Source: JAXDLK01 sp034666665
GTDB lineage: Bacteria; Desulfobacterota; Binatia; JACPRU01
Assembly (NCBI GenBank): GCA_034666665.1
Contig: JAXDLK010000184.1
Span: 1-34,376 of the forward strand
DNA length: 34,376 bases
Reading direction: 5' to 3'
Shown: positions 1 to 7,388 of the stretch, one piece after another
Layout: the number at the start of each line of letters is the position of its first letter
Position numbering within the stretch: position 1 is the stretch's first letter
The notes under the pieces: model-generated
The model's input: the letters and a program-made list of their open reading frames with translations, nothing else
Database searches by the model: none
Told to the model about the DNA's origin: nothing
Translations under genes and position numbers: made by a program

Positions 1-1
1 T

Positions 2-262
2 CACGGTCTCGACCGCATCGTCGACTTTCACGAGCGCCAAGACCGGCGCTACGCGGAAGCCGCGCATGCCGCGAGTGAGAAGCACGGCAAGCCCGTCTTG
101 TGTGCGAGTGAGCTCGTTTACACCGACCGGACGGGCACGAACCCTGGACCACGGACGATCGGCGACGTCGGCCGCATCACCTATCCGTCGGCCCACCGCG
201 CCGTCCGGGCGCTCACTCACCTCGTCCGATACGCCGCATGGCGGCGGGCACGCGAGCTCTGA
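2..262 (+). CDS. ADP-forming acyl-CoA synthetase, C-terminal fragment (5' end outside window)
   Basis: The open frame enters from the left edge and ends with TGA at 260-262, giving 86 residues of a larger protein. The visible part reads KPVLCASEL, then a TNPGPRTIG stretch, then YPSAHRAVRALTHLVRYAAWRR. This run (K-P-V-L, a short loop, then a Y-P-S-x-x-R-A-V-R-A-L helix ending in a basic W-R-R) matches the C-terminal end of the CoA-binding/ligase part of NDP-forming acyl-CoA synthetases. These enzymes make acyl-CoA from acid, CoA and ATP and release ADP. Only the family call is possible; the substrate cannot be read from this end. A SCP2-type lipid-binding gene faces it just downstream. Confidence 0.6.
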   Translation, partial: HGLDRIVDFHERQDRRYAEAAHAASEKHGKPVLCASELVYTDRTGTNPGPRTIGDVGRITYPSAHRAVRALTHLVRYAAWRRAREL

Positions 263-281
263 ACACGCGGATCGTGCAAAC

Positions 282-310
282 AAAAAGGGCGGGAGCATCG
301 GCCCCCGCCC
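282..310 (-). terminator. Rho-independent terminator for the SCP2 gene
   Basis: A 7-bp GC stem (GGGCGGG at 287-293 with CCCGCCC at 304-310) is followed, read on the minus strand, by a five-T run (AAAAA at 282-286 on plus). It lies 23 bp past the SCP2 stop codon. The stem can also fold in transcripts coming from the plus-strand synthetase gene, but the T run serves only the minus strand. Confidence 0.75.
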
Positions 311-332
311 GGGAAACGAACGATCGAAACGA

Positions 333-665
333 TCAGGCCTGGCGGAACAGGGTCTGCATCTTCATCGCTAGCCCCATGTCGCCGGCGATCTTCAGCTTGC
401 CCTGCATGAACGCCATTTGACCGTTGAGCTTGCCCGTGGACATGTCGACGTAGTCCTTGCCGGTCATCGTCAAGGTCATGTTCGGCGAAGCATGTGTCCC
501 TTCATTGACCTCGATCGTGCCGTCCTTGATGATCGCGTGATATTGGCCGCCGTCATCCCCGCTGAGGTTGAACTGGATGACCGAGTTCATCCCCTTCGCG
601 GCATCCTTGTTGAACCGGTTGGGCATCTCCTTGAAGATGTCCTGCACCGTCACTTCGTCTGCCAT
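333..665 (-). CDS. SCP2 sterol-binding domain protein
   Basis: A 110-residue protein that is a complete single SCP2 domain. Visible are the N-terminal helix (VQDIFKEMPNRFN), the beta-rich core with DGTIEV, a MTLTMTGKDYVDMSTGKLNG segment and the closing hydrophobic helix FMQGKLKIAGDMGLAMKMQTLF. SCP2 domains bind acyl-CoAs, fatty acids or sterols in the cytosol and often sit beside beta-oxidation genes. ATG at 665 is preceded by a strong GAGAGGAGG about 8 nt upstream. A good promoter lies at 723-751 and a terminator at 282-310, so it is probably a monocistronic unit. The ligand is not deducible. Confidence 0.9.
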   Translation of the reverse strand: MADEVTVQDIFKEMPNRFNKDAAKGMNSVIQFNLSGDDGGQYHAIIKDGTIEVNEGTHASPNMTLTMTGKDYVDMSTGKLNGQMAFMQGKLKIAGDMGLAMKMQTLFRQA

Positions 666-722
666 GGCGCATCCTCCTCTCTCGGCTGCGAGCGTTGGAA
701 TTTTGGATCAAATGATTGAAGG

Positions 723-751
723 TTCATAGAGAGGCGGTGTACGGGTGTCAA
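723..751 (-). promoter_or_regulatory. Sigma-70-type promoter of the SCP2 gene
   Basis: Read on the minus strand: TTGACA (751-746), 17-bp spacer, TATGAA (728-723). The -35 box contains the TGA stop codon (750-748) of the upstream small gene. Confidence 0.7.
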
Positions 752-978
752 GATGCGGACGCGCCCTCGCTCGCCGCGCGCTCCTCGAGTACGCGGATCT
801 CTTCGTAGTGGACCGACCAGCGCGTGCCGTTATCCCATGCGACCTGAAGCGGGACGTTGAAGCCGTCGCCGAAATGCCCGGTGACGGTTCCTTGCTCGCC
901 CATGCGAAGGCGGCGGAACTGATCCTTCAGATGGACCACGAGCTCGACTCTTCGACCCAAGAAGTTCTTTCGTTTCAT
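748..978 (-). CDS. Small hypothetical protein, SH3/KOW-like
   Basis: A 76-residue protein not assigned to a named family. It has a basic start (MKRKNFLGRRVELVVHLKD), then GEQGTVTGHFGDGFNVPLQVAWDNGTRWSV, a pattern of short beta strands with G-T-V and W-D-N-G that resembles small SH3/KOW-like or DUF4314-like folds. The tail (RVLEERAASEGASAS) looks disordered. ATG at 978 is preceded by AAGGGGG about 7 nt upstream, and a TTGATC-N17-TAGACA promoter candidate lies at 1017-1045. Its TGA overlaps the -35 box of the SCP2 promoter. The fold is inferred from pattern only and no function is proposed. Confidence 0.65.
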   Translation of the reverse strand: MKRKNFLGRRVELVVHLKDQFRRLRMGEQGTVTGHFGDGFNVPLQVAWDNGTRWSVHYEEIRVLEERAASEGASAS

Positions 979-1016
979 TCAGACCCCCTTCATGATCGCT
1001 CGGCGAAAAGTCGGCC

Positions 1017-1045
1017 TGTCTAACAACAAACCCTCGTTCGATCAA
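1017..1045 (-). promoter_or_regulatory. Candidate promoter for the 748-978 gene
   Basis: Minus strand: TTGATC (1045-1040), 17-bp spacer, TAGACA (1022-1017), about 39 nt before the ATG at 978. Confidence 0.45.
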
Positions 1046-1065
1046 CGGGGTCTGCTAGGAGGCGC

Positions 1066-1671
1066 GTGGTGGACGAGTCCAGTCAACCCTTGACGGCCGA
1101 AGTCTTCCGGCGGGATCGGTTCCTGCGGGCGACCGGTTACAACTTCTACGTTTGGGCGGTGGTGAACGCCTTGGTGACGGTTCCGCTGTTCGCGGCCCTC
1201 GCCGGGAATCCGTGGCCGGTATGGCTGGCCCTGATCTTCCCCGTAGCGCTGATCGTCGCCGGCCTCTTCATCTGCGTGGTCAACGACAACCGAATCCAGA
1301 AGATGCACGGCGAGCCGCACCCGGTGGCCGTCGTGAACGCCGGCAGTCTATGGGGCCCGCTGTTCCTCGTCGGCATCCTCCTCACGTTCCTGTTCGGGAT
1401 CCGCGGTCCGGCCGCCTACATCCAGCCGCTCTGGCTGCTGATCGTCGGCGCGGGGTATCTGGCGTGGGGGAATTTCACCGTCCGAGAGTTTCGCTACCTC
1501 GGCTGGGCCCTGATCTTGGCCGGCGGCATCACCGGCCTGCGGATTCGGCCGCAGGACATCCCGTTCGGGCTCGCCTCCCGCGAAGCCCTGATGGTCTGGC
1601 TGCTCTTCATGGCGGCGCTGTGGATCCCGTTCGGCGCGTACATCAACCGGAAGTACGTTCACGTCCGCTGA
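1066..1671 (+). CDS. Six-helix integral membrane protein, unknown function
   Basis: A 201-residue protein with about six hydrophobic segments: roughly 25-45, 51-72, 93-112, 119-135, 144-160 and 174-191. A short cytosolic-type loop near 74-90 (NDNRIQKMHGEPHP) separates helices 2 and 3. I do not recognise a named family. GTG at 1066 is used here, but a second in-frame GTG at 1069 lies 6 nt after the strong AGGAGG at 1057-1062 and may be the true start. The regular hydrophobic periodicity makes the gene convincing. Its last 324 bp are antisense to the 3' end of slt, which has no stop codon until 1348. Confidence 0.75.
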   Translation: MVDESSQPLTAEVFRRDRFLRATGYNFYVWAVVNALVTVPLFAALAGNPWPVWLALIFPVALIVAGLFICVVNDNRIQKMHGEPHPVAVVNAGSLWGPLFLVGILLTFLFGIRGPAAYIQPLWLLIVGAGYLAWGNFTVREFRYLGWALILAGGITGLRIRPQDIPFGLASREALMVWLLFMAALWIPFGAYINRKYVHVR

Positions 1672-3726
1672 CACCGTCGCACCGTAGAGCACCGAATAGA
1701 TCCGGCGGTTGCGAAGCACCCGCTTCACGTAGCCGCGAGTCTCGCGATAACTGATGCTCTCGACGAACTCGTCGTCCTCGACGTTCGGATGCCGTCGTAA
1801 CCATTTGTCGACGGCCGCTTCACCCGCATTGTAGGCGGCGAGCGCGCGCGGGCTGTTGCCGCCGTACCGATCGAGGAGACTCTTCAGATAGCGGGTGCCG
1901 AGCTCGAGGTTCGGCTCCGGAAGATAGAGGTCCGCCGTCGCGATTCCCGGTCCGGCGACGCGCGCCGCCGTCGTGGGAAGCAGCTGCATCAATCCGCGGG
2001 CGTCCGCCGTGGACCGCGCCGATGCGTCGAACAGACTCTCCTGGCGAATGAGCGCCAGAACCAGTACGGGGTCGAGCCGCTGAGCAGCGGTGAATCGCCG
2101 GACCGCCGTCCAATACCCCAGCGGGTAACAGTAGGACACGAAGGGACCGTCGAGCTCGCAGCCATCCGCGGCGGCCGCGAGGCGAAATGCCTGGGGGTAT
2201 CCTTCGATGGAAGTCCACGCCTCGAGCAGGAACGTGTCCGGCGGCGATCCGCCGGACTTCTTTCCATAAGCGGCGAGCTCGAGCCCCCCGAGCGGATAGA
2301 GGTGCATCTCTCGGAGCTCGTCGAACCGTGCCAGGTGAGGATCGGATCGAGGCACCGGGGTCGCTCCGGAAGCCGCCCTCGGCGGAGCGACCTTGCCGGC
2401 CAGTGCAGCTCCGGGAGGGTCATCGAGCCGCGCCTCCGCCAGCATCGCGTAGTACCCGTCCGCGAACCGGTCGAGCAGATCACGGTACACCGCGGCAGGG
2501 TCGTGGCCGGCCTTCTTCAGCGCTCGACCTCGCCAGTACAGCGCGGACGCCGCCTCCTTGCTGCTGCTCGCTGCGACGCGCGCGAACGTTCGCGCGGCGT
2601 CGGTGTAACGGCCGGCGACGTAACGGCTCCACCCGGCTCGCCATGCGGCCTCTGCTGCGAGCGAGCTTTTCGGATATCGCCTCGCGAGCTCCTCGTACCG
2701 CTCTGCCGCCTGGAGCGGCCTGTGCTCGACGTCGTGAATGCGCGCGACCGCGTACAGCGATTCGGCGGCGTCCGTCCCCTGGGCGTAGCGCCGCAGATAC
2801 GTAGTGAAGAGCCGTGATGCTTCCGCGTCCTGATCACGGTTCCATGCGAGCGAGGCGCGTCGGAAGAGCGCTCTCGCCGCGGCGGGATGGCGAGGATGAC
2901 GTCGCTCGAGGTCCTCGAGCAACGTCAGGGCACCGGCGTGGTCTCCGGTCGCTCGCAACGCGGCGGCCTCGAGGAGCAAGAGGTCGGGGAAGGCGTTGGA
3001 GTCCGCGAACCGGGGCGCCGCGCGCCGGACGAGGTCCAGCGCTTCGCTCGGCCGCGCCTCCGCCAGCAGCAGCTGACCCTCCGCCGTGACGTCGTTCACG
3101 GTGACGAGGGTGAGCTCGCGCTCGCGGCCGGCCTGCTCGCGCGCCATGGCGGCTTCGGGCGCTCCGGCGTACCGTGAGCGGAGCTCTCGTTCGAGGTCGC
3201 GCGCCGCTACCTCGCGACCGGTCGCGCGATCGATCCGGCTCGCCAGCCAAAGAGCGGAGGCGAGTATCGAAGGGTCCGTCGACCCTTCACGCACCTCGTC
3301 GACCCAGCGCTCCGCCTCCGCGAGGTCTCGCTTCTCGATCTTCTCTGCCGCGACCGCCAGCGCAGCTTCGCTTCGCCAGACGGAATCCGGGTGCCGTTCG
3401 AGCAACGCGTGCCACGCAACGCGAGCCGCGTTCGTGTCGCCGCGGCGCTCGGCGATCTTCGCGAGGTGCCGGAGGGAATGATCGCCGAGCTCCGGGTAGG
3501 TGCGAGCGGATTCGAGGAACAGCCGCTCCGCACCGTCGACGTCGCCGCGGTCGTATCGAGCGACGGCTTCTCGGAACCGGCGCCGTCGCTCCGCGAGCGA
3601 AACCTGCTCGGAAGCGCCGTCCTCCTCTGCTCTCGCAGCAGTGGTCTCGACGGCCGTCGACGGCCCCGAAACGGGCTTTGTGCTACAAGCGGCGAGGACG
3701 AGGAGAGAGGCGACGAGCCTTCGCAT
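1348..3726 (-). CDS. slt: Soluble lytic murein transglycosylase, lipoprotein
   Basis: Cleaves the MurNAc-GlcNAc bond of peptidoglycan to give 1,6-anhydro ends. It has 792 residues. Residues 1-14 form a lipoprotein signal (MRRLVASLLVLAAC), with lipidation expected at C14. Residues 40-430 are TPR-like helical repeats, the superhelical domain of Slt. The SLT catalytic domain spans about 545-680: RQES with catalytic E563, GLMQLLPTTA, and ALAAYNAGEAAV. ATG at 3726 was chosen because it yields the lipobox; longer starts run into maf. Residues from about 686 to 792 lie after the usual family end (YSVLYG), are polar and low-complexity, and are wholly antisense to the membrane protein gene. They may be a read-through tail rather than a folded domain. 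It starts 19 bp from divergent maf. Confidence 0.88.
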   Translation of the reverse strand: MRRLVASLLVLAACSTKPVSGPSTAVETTAARAEEDGASEQVSLAERRRRFREAVARYDRGDVDGAERLFLESARTYPELGDHSLRHLAKIAERRGDTNAARVAWHALLERHPDSVWRSEAALAVAAEKIEKRDLAEAERWVDEVREGSTDPSILASALWLASRIDRATGREVAARDLERELRSRYAGAPEAAMAREQAGRERELTLVTVNDVTAEGQLLLAEARPSEALDLVRRAAPRFADSNAFPDLLLLEAAALRATGDHAGALTLLEDLERRHPRHPAAARALFRRASLAWNRDQDAEASRLFTTYLRRYAQGTDAAESLYAVARIHDVEHRPLQAAERYEELARRYPKSSLAAEAAWRAGWSRYVAGRYTDAARTFARVAASSSKEAASALYWRGRALKKAGHDPAAVYRDLLDRFADGYYAMLAEARLDDPPGAALAGKVAPPRAASGATPVPRSDPHLARFDELREMHLYPLGGLELAAYGKKSGGSPPDTFLLEAWTSIEGYPQAFRLAAAADGCELDGPFVSYCYPLGYWTAVRRFTAAQRLDPVLVLALIRQESLFDASARSTADARGLMQLLPTTAARVAGPGIATADLYLPEPNLELGTRYLKSLLDRYGGNSPRALAAYNAGEAAVDKWLRRHPNVEDDEFVESISYRETRGYVKRVLRNRRIYSVLYGATVSADVNVLPVDVRAERDPQRRHEEQPDHQGFAGGEPERDVLRPNPQAGDAAGQDQGPAEVAKLSDGEIPPRQIPRADDQQPERLDVGGRTADPEQEREEDADEEQRAP

Positions 3727-3745
3727 GCCGCCTTCGGCGAGTAAC

Positions 3746-4381
3746 ATGGGAGATCCCGCTCCGCAACGCACCGCCCGTCCGCGCGGCGCGTGGCTGCTCG
3801 CGTCCGCCTCGCCGCGCCGTTCCGAGCTGCTGGCTCGCGAGGGACAGGATTTCGAGGTCGAGCCGAGCGGTGTCGACGAGCGAGTGACGGCCGAGCCGCC
3901 GGCGACATTCGCTGCGCGGATCGCCCGGGAGAAGGCGGCGGAGGTGTCTCGCAGGAAGCCCGGCCGCTGGGTGCTCGCCGCGGATACGATCGTGACGATC
4001 GACGGAGACATACTCGGCAAGCCTCGTGACGGCGTGGACGCGGCTCACATGCTGCGGCGCCTGTCCGGCCGACGCCACCTCGTGATCACCGGATTCGTCG
4101 TCGTCCGTCCCTCCGGAGAGATCTTTCGCGAGGCGATGGTCGAGACGGAAGTTGCGTTTCGGGAGCTCACGGAAGCGGAGATCGCGGCCTACGTGGCCAG
4201 CGGTGAGCCGTCCGACAAGGCGGGAGCGTACGCGATCCAGGGCGGCGCGGGAGCGTTCGTCCGCGAGCTTCGCGGCTCGCACTCGAACGTCGTCGGGCTC
4301 CCCCTCGAAGAGGTTCGTCGAGCATTGATCGACGCCGGAATCTGGCAGAGCGGCACGTCCGCGCTCGGCGGCGAGCGTTGA
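3746..4381 (+). CDS. maf: Maf-type nucleoside triphosphate pyrophosphatase
   Basis: A house-cleaning enzyme that hydrolyses non-canonical or methylated NTPs (dTTP/UTP or m7GTP type) to NMP and PPi. It has 211 residues. The Maf signature LLASASPRRSELL is at 17-29. AADTIV (78-83) carries the acidic catalytic residue D80. GKP follows at 91-93, and SHSNVVGLPL closes the active site near the C-terminus. ATG at 3746 is chosen because the frame upstream is antisense to slt; no clear Shine-Dalgarno precedes it. Its TGA overlaps the TTG start of yggS (TTGA), which starts the coupled run maf-yggS-proC-yggT. The dTTP/UTP versus m7GTP subfamily is not resolved. Confidence 0.93.
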   Translation: MGDPAPQRTARPRGAWLLASASPRRSELLAREGQDFEVEPSGVDERVTAEPPATFAARIAREKAAEVSRRKPGRWVLAADTIVTIDGDILGKPRDGVDAAHMLRRLSGRRHLVITGFVVVRPSGEIFREAMVETEVAFRELTEAEIAAYVASGEPSDKAGAYAIQGGAGAFVRELRGSHSNVVGLPLEEVRRALIDAGIWQSGTSALGGER

Positions 4382-5082
4382 GCTCGGGACCCGCCGAGCG
4401 ATACCACGCCGTCGCTGCCCGCGTTCACGAGGCGGCCGTGCGCGCCGGCCGAGATCCGGCCGGAGTTCGGATCGTCGTCGCCGCGAAGACTTTCCCCGCC
4501 GAAGCCGTGCGGGCGGTGGTCGAGGCCGGCGCCAGGGACATCGGTGAAAACTACGTTCAGGAGGCGCGACGAAAGCGCGCCGAGCTCGATCGAGCCGACG
4601 TCCGCTGGCACCTGATCGGTCGCTTGCAGAGGAACAAGGCAAAGACCGCGCTCGATCTCTTCGACGTGATCCATTCTCTCGATCGGCTCGATCTGGCGAC
4701 CGACCTCGACCGCGCGGCACGAGCCGCCGGACGGCGCGCCAACTGCCTCGTCGAGGTGAACCTGGGGTCAGAGAAGAGCAAGGGCGGCGTTTCGCCCGGG
4801 GAGCTGGAGCGGTTTCTCGGGCAGCTGGCCGAGTTCCCCGATCTGCTGATCGAGGGCCTCATGGCGGTGCCGCCGCCTGCAACACGGCCAGAGGATTCTC
4901 GCCTGCATTTCGCGGAACTGTTCGACCTCCGCGAGCGGTTGTCCGGTTTGCGTCTGCCGAACGCCCGACTTAAGGAGCTGTCGATGGGCATGTCCGCTGA
5001 TTTCGAAGCGGCGATCGAGGAGGGCGCGACGATCGTCCGCATCGGCACGGCTATATTCGGAACCCGGACCGGGACCGGATGA
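4378..5082 (+). CDS. yggS: YggS-family PLP homeostasis protein
   Basis: A pyridoxal-phosphate-binding protein of the YggS/PROSC family, which maintains PLP and amino/keto-acid balance; no enzymatic activity is firmly established. It has 234 residues in a single alanine-racemase-like barrel. The PLP lysine is K37 in VVAAKTFP. IGENYVQEA, WHLIGRLQRNKAK and the C-terminal signature LSMGMSADFEAAIEEGATIVRIGTAIFG are all family hallmarks. TTG at 4378 overlaps the maf stop, and the TGA overlaps the ATG of proC (ATGA). The yggS-proC-yggT order is widespread and fits a role near proline and amino-acid metabolism. Confidence 0.95.
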   Translation: MSSGPAERYHAVAARVHEAAVRAGRDPAGVRIVVAAKTFPAEAVRAVVEAGARDIGENYVQEARRKRAELDRADVRWHLIGRLQRNKAKTALDLFDVIHSLDRLDLATDLDRAARAAGRRANCLVEVNLGSEKSKGGVSPGELERFLGQLAEFPDLLIEGLMAVPPPATRPEDSRLHFAELFDLRERLSGLRLPNARLKELSMGMSADFEAAIEEGATIVRIGTAIFGTRTGTG

Positions 5083-5921
5083 AGCGGGTCGGCAGGCACA
5101 TCGGATTCATCGGCGCGGGGAACATGGCGTCCGCGCTGATCCGCGGATTGCTCGCTGCGAGGATCTATCGACCGTCGGGGGTGTGGGTCGCGGACCCGGT
5201 CGCGCGCCAGCGTCGAACGCTTCAGAGGCGGCATGGCATCGGTGCCGCTCGTGACAACCGCGAGCTCGTTCGCGAGTCGCGAACCGTGGTGCTCGCCGTC
5301 AAACCGCAGGTACTTCCGCAGGTGCTCGAAGAGATTCAGCCGGAGGTGACCGCGGACAAGCTGTTCGTGTCCATCGTCGCGGGATTCCCGCTTCGCCGAT
5401 TGGAACAGGGGCTCGGAGGATCCGCGAAGGTCGTGAGGACGATGCCGAATACGCCCGCACTCCTCGGCCGCGGCATGACGGCAGTCGCGCGCGGAAAGAA
5501 CGCGCGAGTGAGCGACGAGCGGCTGGCGCTACGGATCTTTCGTGCCGTCGGGGACGCTCTGACGGTCGGTGACGAAGCGCTGCTCGATCCGGTGACCGGC
5601 CTCAGCGGCAGCGGCCCCGCATACGTCTACCTCTTCGCGGAGGCTCTCATCGACGGCGCCGTGCGCGAAGGCGTGCCGCTCCCCGTGGCGCGTCGGCTCG
5701 CCTTCCAGACCCTGGACGGGGCAGCCGCGATGCTTCGGGAAAGCGGACTCGGGCCGCGGGAGCTGCGCGAGATGGTGACTTCTCCCGGTGGCACGACGCT
5801 CGCCGGCCTCGCGAGCCTTGAAAAAGCGGGCTTTCCGGCTATCGTCGCCGCCGCAGTTGCAGCTGCGACGTCGCGATCGCGGGAGCTCGGTGCCGCGGGC
5901 TCGAGCGGCGGGAAGGGGTAG
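5079..5921 (+). CDS. proC: Pyrroline-5-carboxylate reductase
   Basis: Last step of proline synthesis: reduces 1-pyrroline-5-carboxylate to L-proline with NAD(P)H in the cytosol. It has 280 residues, near the family norm of about 270. The N-terminal Rossmann motif is GFIGAGNMASALI (9-21). VRTMPNTPALLGRGMTAV follows, then DPVTGLSGSGPAYVYLF, and the C-terminal family signature EMVTSPGGTTLAGLASLE. The ATG overlaps the yggS stop by 4 bp and the TAG lies 1 nt before the yggT ATG, so expression is coupled. Confidence 0.96.
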   Translation: MKRVGRHIGFIGAGNMASALIRGLLAARIYRPSGVWVADPVARQRRTLQRRHGIGAARDNRELVRESRTVVLAVKPQVLPQVLEEIQPEVTADKLFVSIVAGFPLRRLEQGLGGSAKVVRTMPNTPALLGRGMTAVARGKNARVSDERLALRIFRAVGDALTVGDEALLDPVTGLSGSGPAYVYLFAEALIDGAVREGVPLPVARRLAFQTLDGAAAMLRESGLGPRELREMVTSPGGTTLAGLASLEKAGFPAIVAAAVAAATSRSRELGAAGSSGGKG

Positions 5922-5922
5922 G

Positions 5923-6222
5923 ATGTTCGTCCTCGCCAATTTTCTGACCGCGGTCGCCACCGTCCTCGACATGGGGCTCGGCATCTACAAGTGGATCCTC
6001 ATCGGCCGCGCGGTGATCTCGTGGGTCAACGCGGACCCGTACAATCCGATCGTGCGATTTCTCTACAATGCGACGGAGCCGGTGCTCTATCGAGTGCGCC
6101 GAACCATCCCGTCGTACGCAGGAGGAATCGACTTCTCGCCGCTGATCGTGCTCCTCGCGATCTTCTTTCTACAGGCGTTCCTGGTACGCAGCTTGTTCGA
6201 GTTCGCGGCGCGACTCGCTTGA
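5923..6222 (+). CDS. yggT: YggT family membrane protein
   Basis: A 99-residue inner-membrane protein with one YggT domain. There are two hydrophobic segments: about 1-30 (FVLANFLTAVATVLDMGLGIYKWI, partly re-entrant) and 66-88 (FSPLIVLLAIFFLQAFLV). Between them is the family core RAVISWVNADPYNPIVRFLYNATEPVL followed by R-R-x-I-P. Cellular role is poorly defined; the family is linked to division, osmotic tolerance or membrane organisation. ATG at 5923 is preceded by GGAAGGGG about 5 nt upstream. Confidence 0.93.
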   Translation: MFVLANFLTAVATVLDMGLGIYKWILIGRAVISWVNADPYNPIVRFLYNATEPVLYRVRRTIPSYAGGIDFSPLIVLLAIFFLQAFLVRSLFEFAARLA

Positions 6223-6251
6223 GCTGCGAGAACGAATCCAGTGACTTACGA

Positions 6252-6279
6252 TTGACTACTCAGGGCGGCGTGGTTACAG
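6252..6279 (+). promoter_or_regulatory. Candidate promoter for the FmdB-type gene
   Basis: TTGACT (6252-6257), 16-bp spacer, TTACAG (6274-6279), in the 84-bp gap between yggT and the zinc ribbon gene. The -10 is weak. Confidence 0.3.
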
Positions 6280-6306
6280 CGCCGAGAGCTCCGTGAGGTG
6301 TGAGGT

Positions 6307-6663
6307 ATGCCGACCTACGAGTACGAATGCCCGAAGTGCGGTGTCTTCGAGGTGTCGCAGCGCATCACCGAACAGCCACTCCGCCGCTGTCCCACCTGCA
6401 AGGGGAAAGTTTCGAAGCTGATTTCCAGCACGTCCTTCACCCTCAAGGGCACCGGTTGGTACGCGACGGACTACGCGAGCAAGGGGAAATCACCCGAGAG
6501 CAAGTCTTCGGAAGGCTCCTCCTCCGGTAAGGACGACTCATCTTCCGGAGCTTCTTCCCAGTCGAGCTCGAACGACTCGAAGAGCTCCTCGACCGAATCC
6601 AAGAGCTCGTCGAACGACTCGAAGGCTTCCACGACTCCGAAATCCGACGCTTCAGCCGCTTGA
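6307..6663 (+). CDS. FmdB-type zinc ribbon protein with Ser/Lys-rich tail
   Basis: A 118-residue protein. The N-terminal zinc ribbon starts with the hallmark MPTYEYECPKCG and has Cys pairs C8/C11 and C28/C31, followed by ISSTSFTLKGTGWYATDY, the conserved end of the FmdB/CxxC_CXXC_SSSS domain. Residues about 60-118 are an almost pure Ser/Lys/Asp tail with a repeated SSNDSK unit and matching DNA repeats. Family members were named as putative regulators but the function is not established. ATG at 6307 has GAGGTGTGAGGT immediately upstream. A stem-loop at 6665-6695 ends the unit. Confidence 0.9.
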   Translation: MPTYEYECPKCGVFEVSQRITEQPLRRCPTCKGKVSKLISSTSFTLKGTGWYATDYASKGKSPESKSSEGSSSGKDDSSSGASSQSSSNDSKSSSTESKSSSNDSKASTTPKSDASAA

Positions 6664-6664
6664 A

Positions 6665-6695
6665 GCGGGTGGGAGCCGCTCAGGCCCCCACCCGC
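6665..6695. terminator. Bidirectional stem-loop between convergent genes
   Basis: A perfect 9-bp stem: GCGGGTGGG (6665-6673) with CCCACCCGC (6687-6695) and a 13-nt loop, placed exactly between the stop codons of the FmdB-type and phasin genes. No T run, so the termination mode is uncertain. Confidence 0.55.
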
Positions 6696-6704
6696 GTGCA
6701 GCAG

Positions 6705-7142
6705 CTAGGAGGTCTTCATCGCTGCGGACGAGATCTCCTCGAGGCGTTGTTCGAGGCTGACGAGGCGGCGCTTCAAGGCGTCGATGTCCTTACGGGTCGA
6801 AAGGCTGAGGCGCCGGACGACCGGCTCCAGCCGCTTTTCCGTTTCGCTTTCGATCCGGGAGAAGACCTTCTCACCACGAGTCTCGATTTCCTTGATGACC
6901 TTCTCGGCGCGCTTCTGAATGTCCAATCGGATCCTGCGTGCCTGGTCCAGAAGGTCCTCGACCAGCTTCTGCTGCTGCTCGGGGACGAGCCGCGATGCGC
7001 CGGCGCCGATCCGAGACAGGAGCCGCTCCCCTTCTTTTTGCAGTCCCCGTACCGAGGTGTGGATGTGGCTCTGGACGCCACGCAATGAATCCTGCACTCG
7101 GGAGAGGCTCACGAGCGCTTCCTTCTTCTTCGTTGCCGCCAT
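6705..7142 (-). CDS. Phasin-like coiled-coil protein
   Basis: A 145-residue, highly charged, almost fully helical protein beginning MAATKKKEALVSLSRVQDSL. It has long heptad-like runs (RRIRLDIQKRAEKVIKEIE, EKRLEPVVRRLSLSTRKDIDALKRRLVSLEQRL). Length, lysine-rich start and amphipathic helices resemble PhaF/PhaI-type phasins, which coat polyhydroxyalkanoate granules. ATG at 7142 has a strong AGGAGG about 9 nt upstream and a candidate promoter at 7168-7194. No PHA synthase is in the window, so the granule role is inferred; another coiled-coil role remains possible. Confidence 0.7.
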   Translation of the reverse strand: MAATKKKEALVSLSRVQDSLRGVQSHIHTSVRGLQKEGERLLSRIGAGASRLVPEQQQKLVEDLLDQARRIRLDIQKRAEKVIKEIETRGEKVFSRIESETEKRLEPVVRRLSLSTRKDIDALKRRLVSLEQRLEEISSAAMKTS

Positions 7143-7167
7143 CGTATGAATCCTCCTGGTGGGAAAC

Positions 7168-7194
7168 GATTAACACGCTGCGTCAATCAGTCAA
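7168..7194 (-). promoter_or_regulatory. Candidate phasin promoter
   Basis: Minus strand: TTGACT (7194-7189) and TTAATC (7173-7168), spacer 15 bp (or TAATCG with 16 bp), about 25 nt before the ATG. Confidence 0.4.
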
Positions 7195-7322
7195 CGCCCA
7201 TAGCCGTAGCGAGTGTGAATAACTTGTGGACGTGACGTCGGGGAAACCCCAGATGCGATCCGCCGCACCGCGCAATAGCAGCCAGGAGATGCCGGAGCTG
7301 GCGGCGGAAATCCCCGGAGGCA

Positions 7323-7337
7323 CGGGAATTTTTCCCG
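7323..7337. repeat. Inverted repeat
   Basis: CGGGAA-TTT-TTCCCG, a perfect 6-bp dyad in the region between phasin and SDR genes. Could be an operator or a small hairpin. Confidence 0.5.
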
Positions 7338-7367
7338 CAGGGCATAGATCCTCCGCTCGGTAATCGA

Positions 7368-7388
7368 CGGCGGCGCAAAACGCCGCCG
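7368..7388. repeat. Strong GC stem-loop next to a DnaA-box-like site
   Basis: CGGCGGCG-CAAAA-CGCCGCCG, a perfect 8-bp stem ending 4 bp before the TGTGGATAA site at 7393. Confidence 0.55.

Noticed and set aside
3747..4020. N-terminal extension of slt beyond residue 1 as chosen
   Set aside because: It would overlap maf antisense and destroy the lipoprotein signal peptide; ATG at 3726 gives a standard lipobox.
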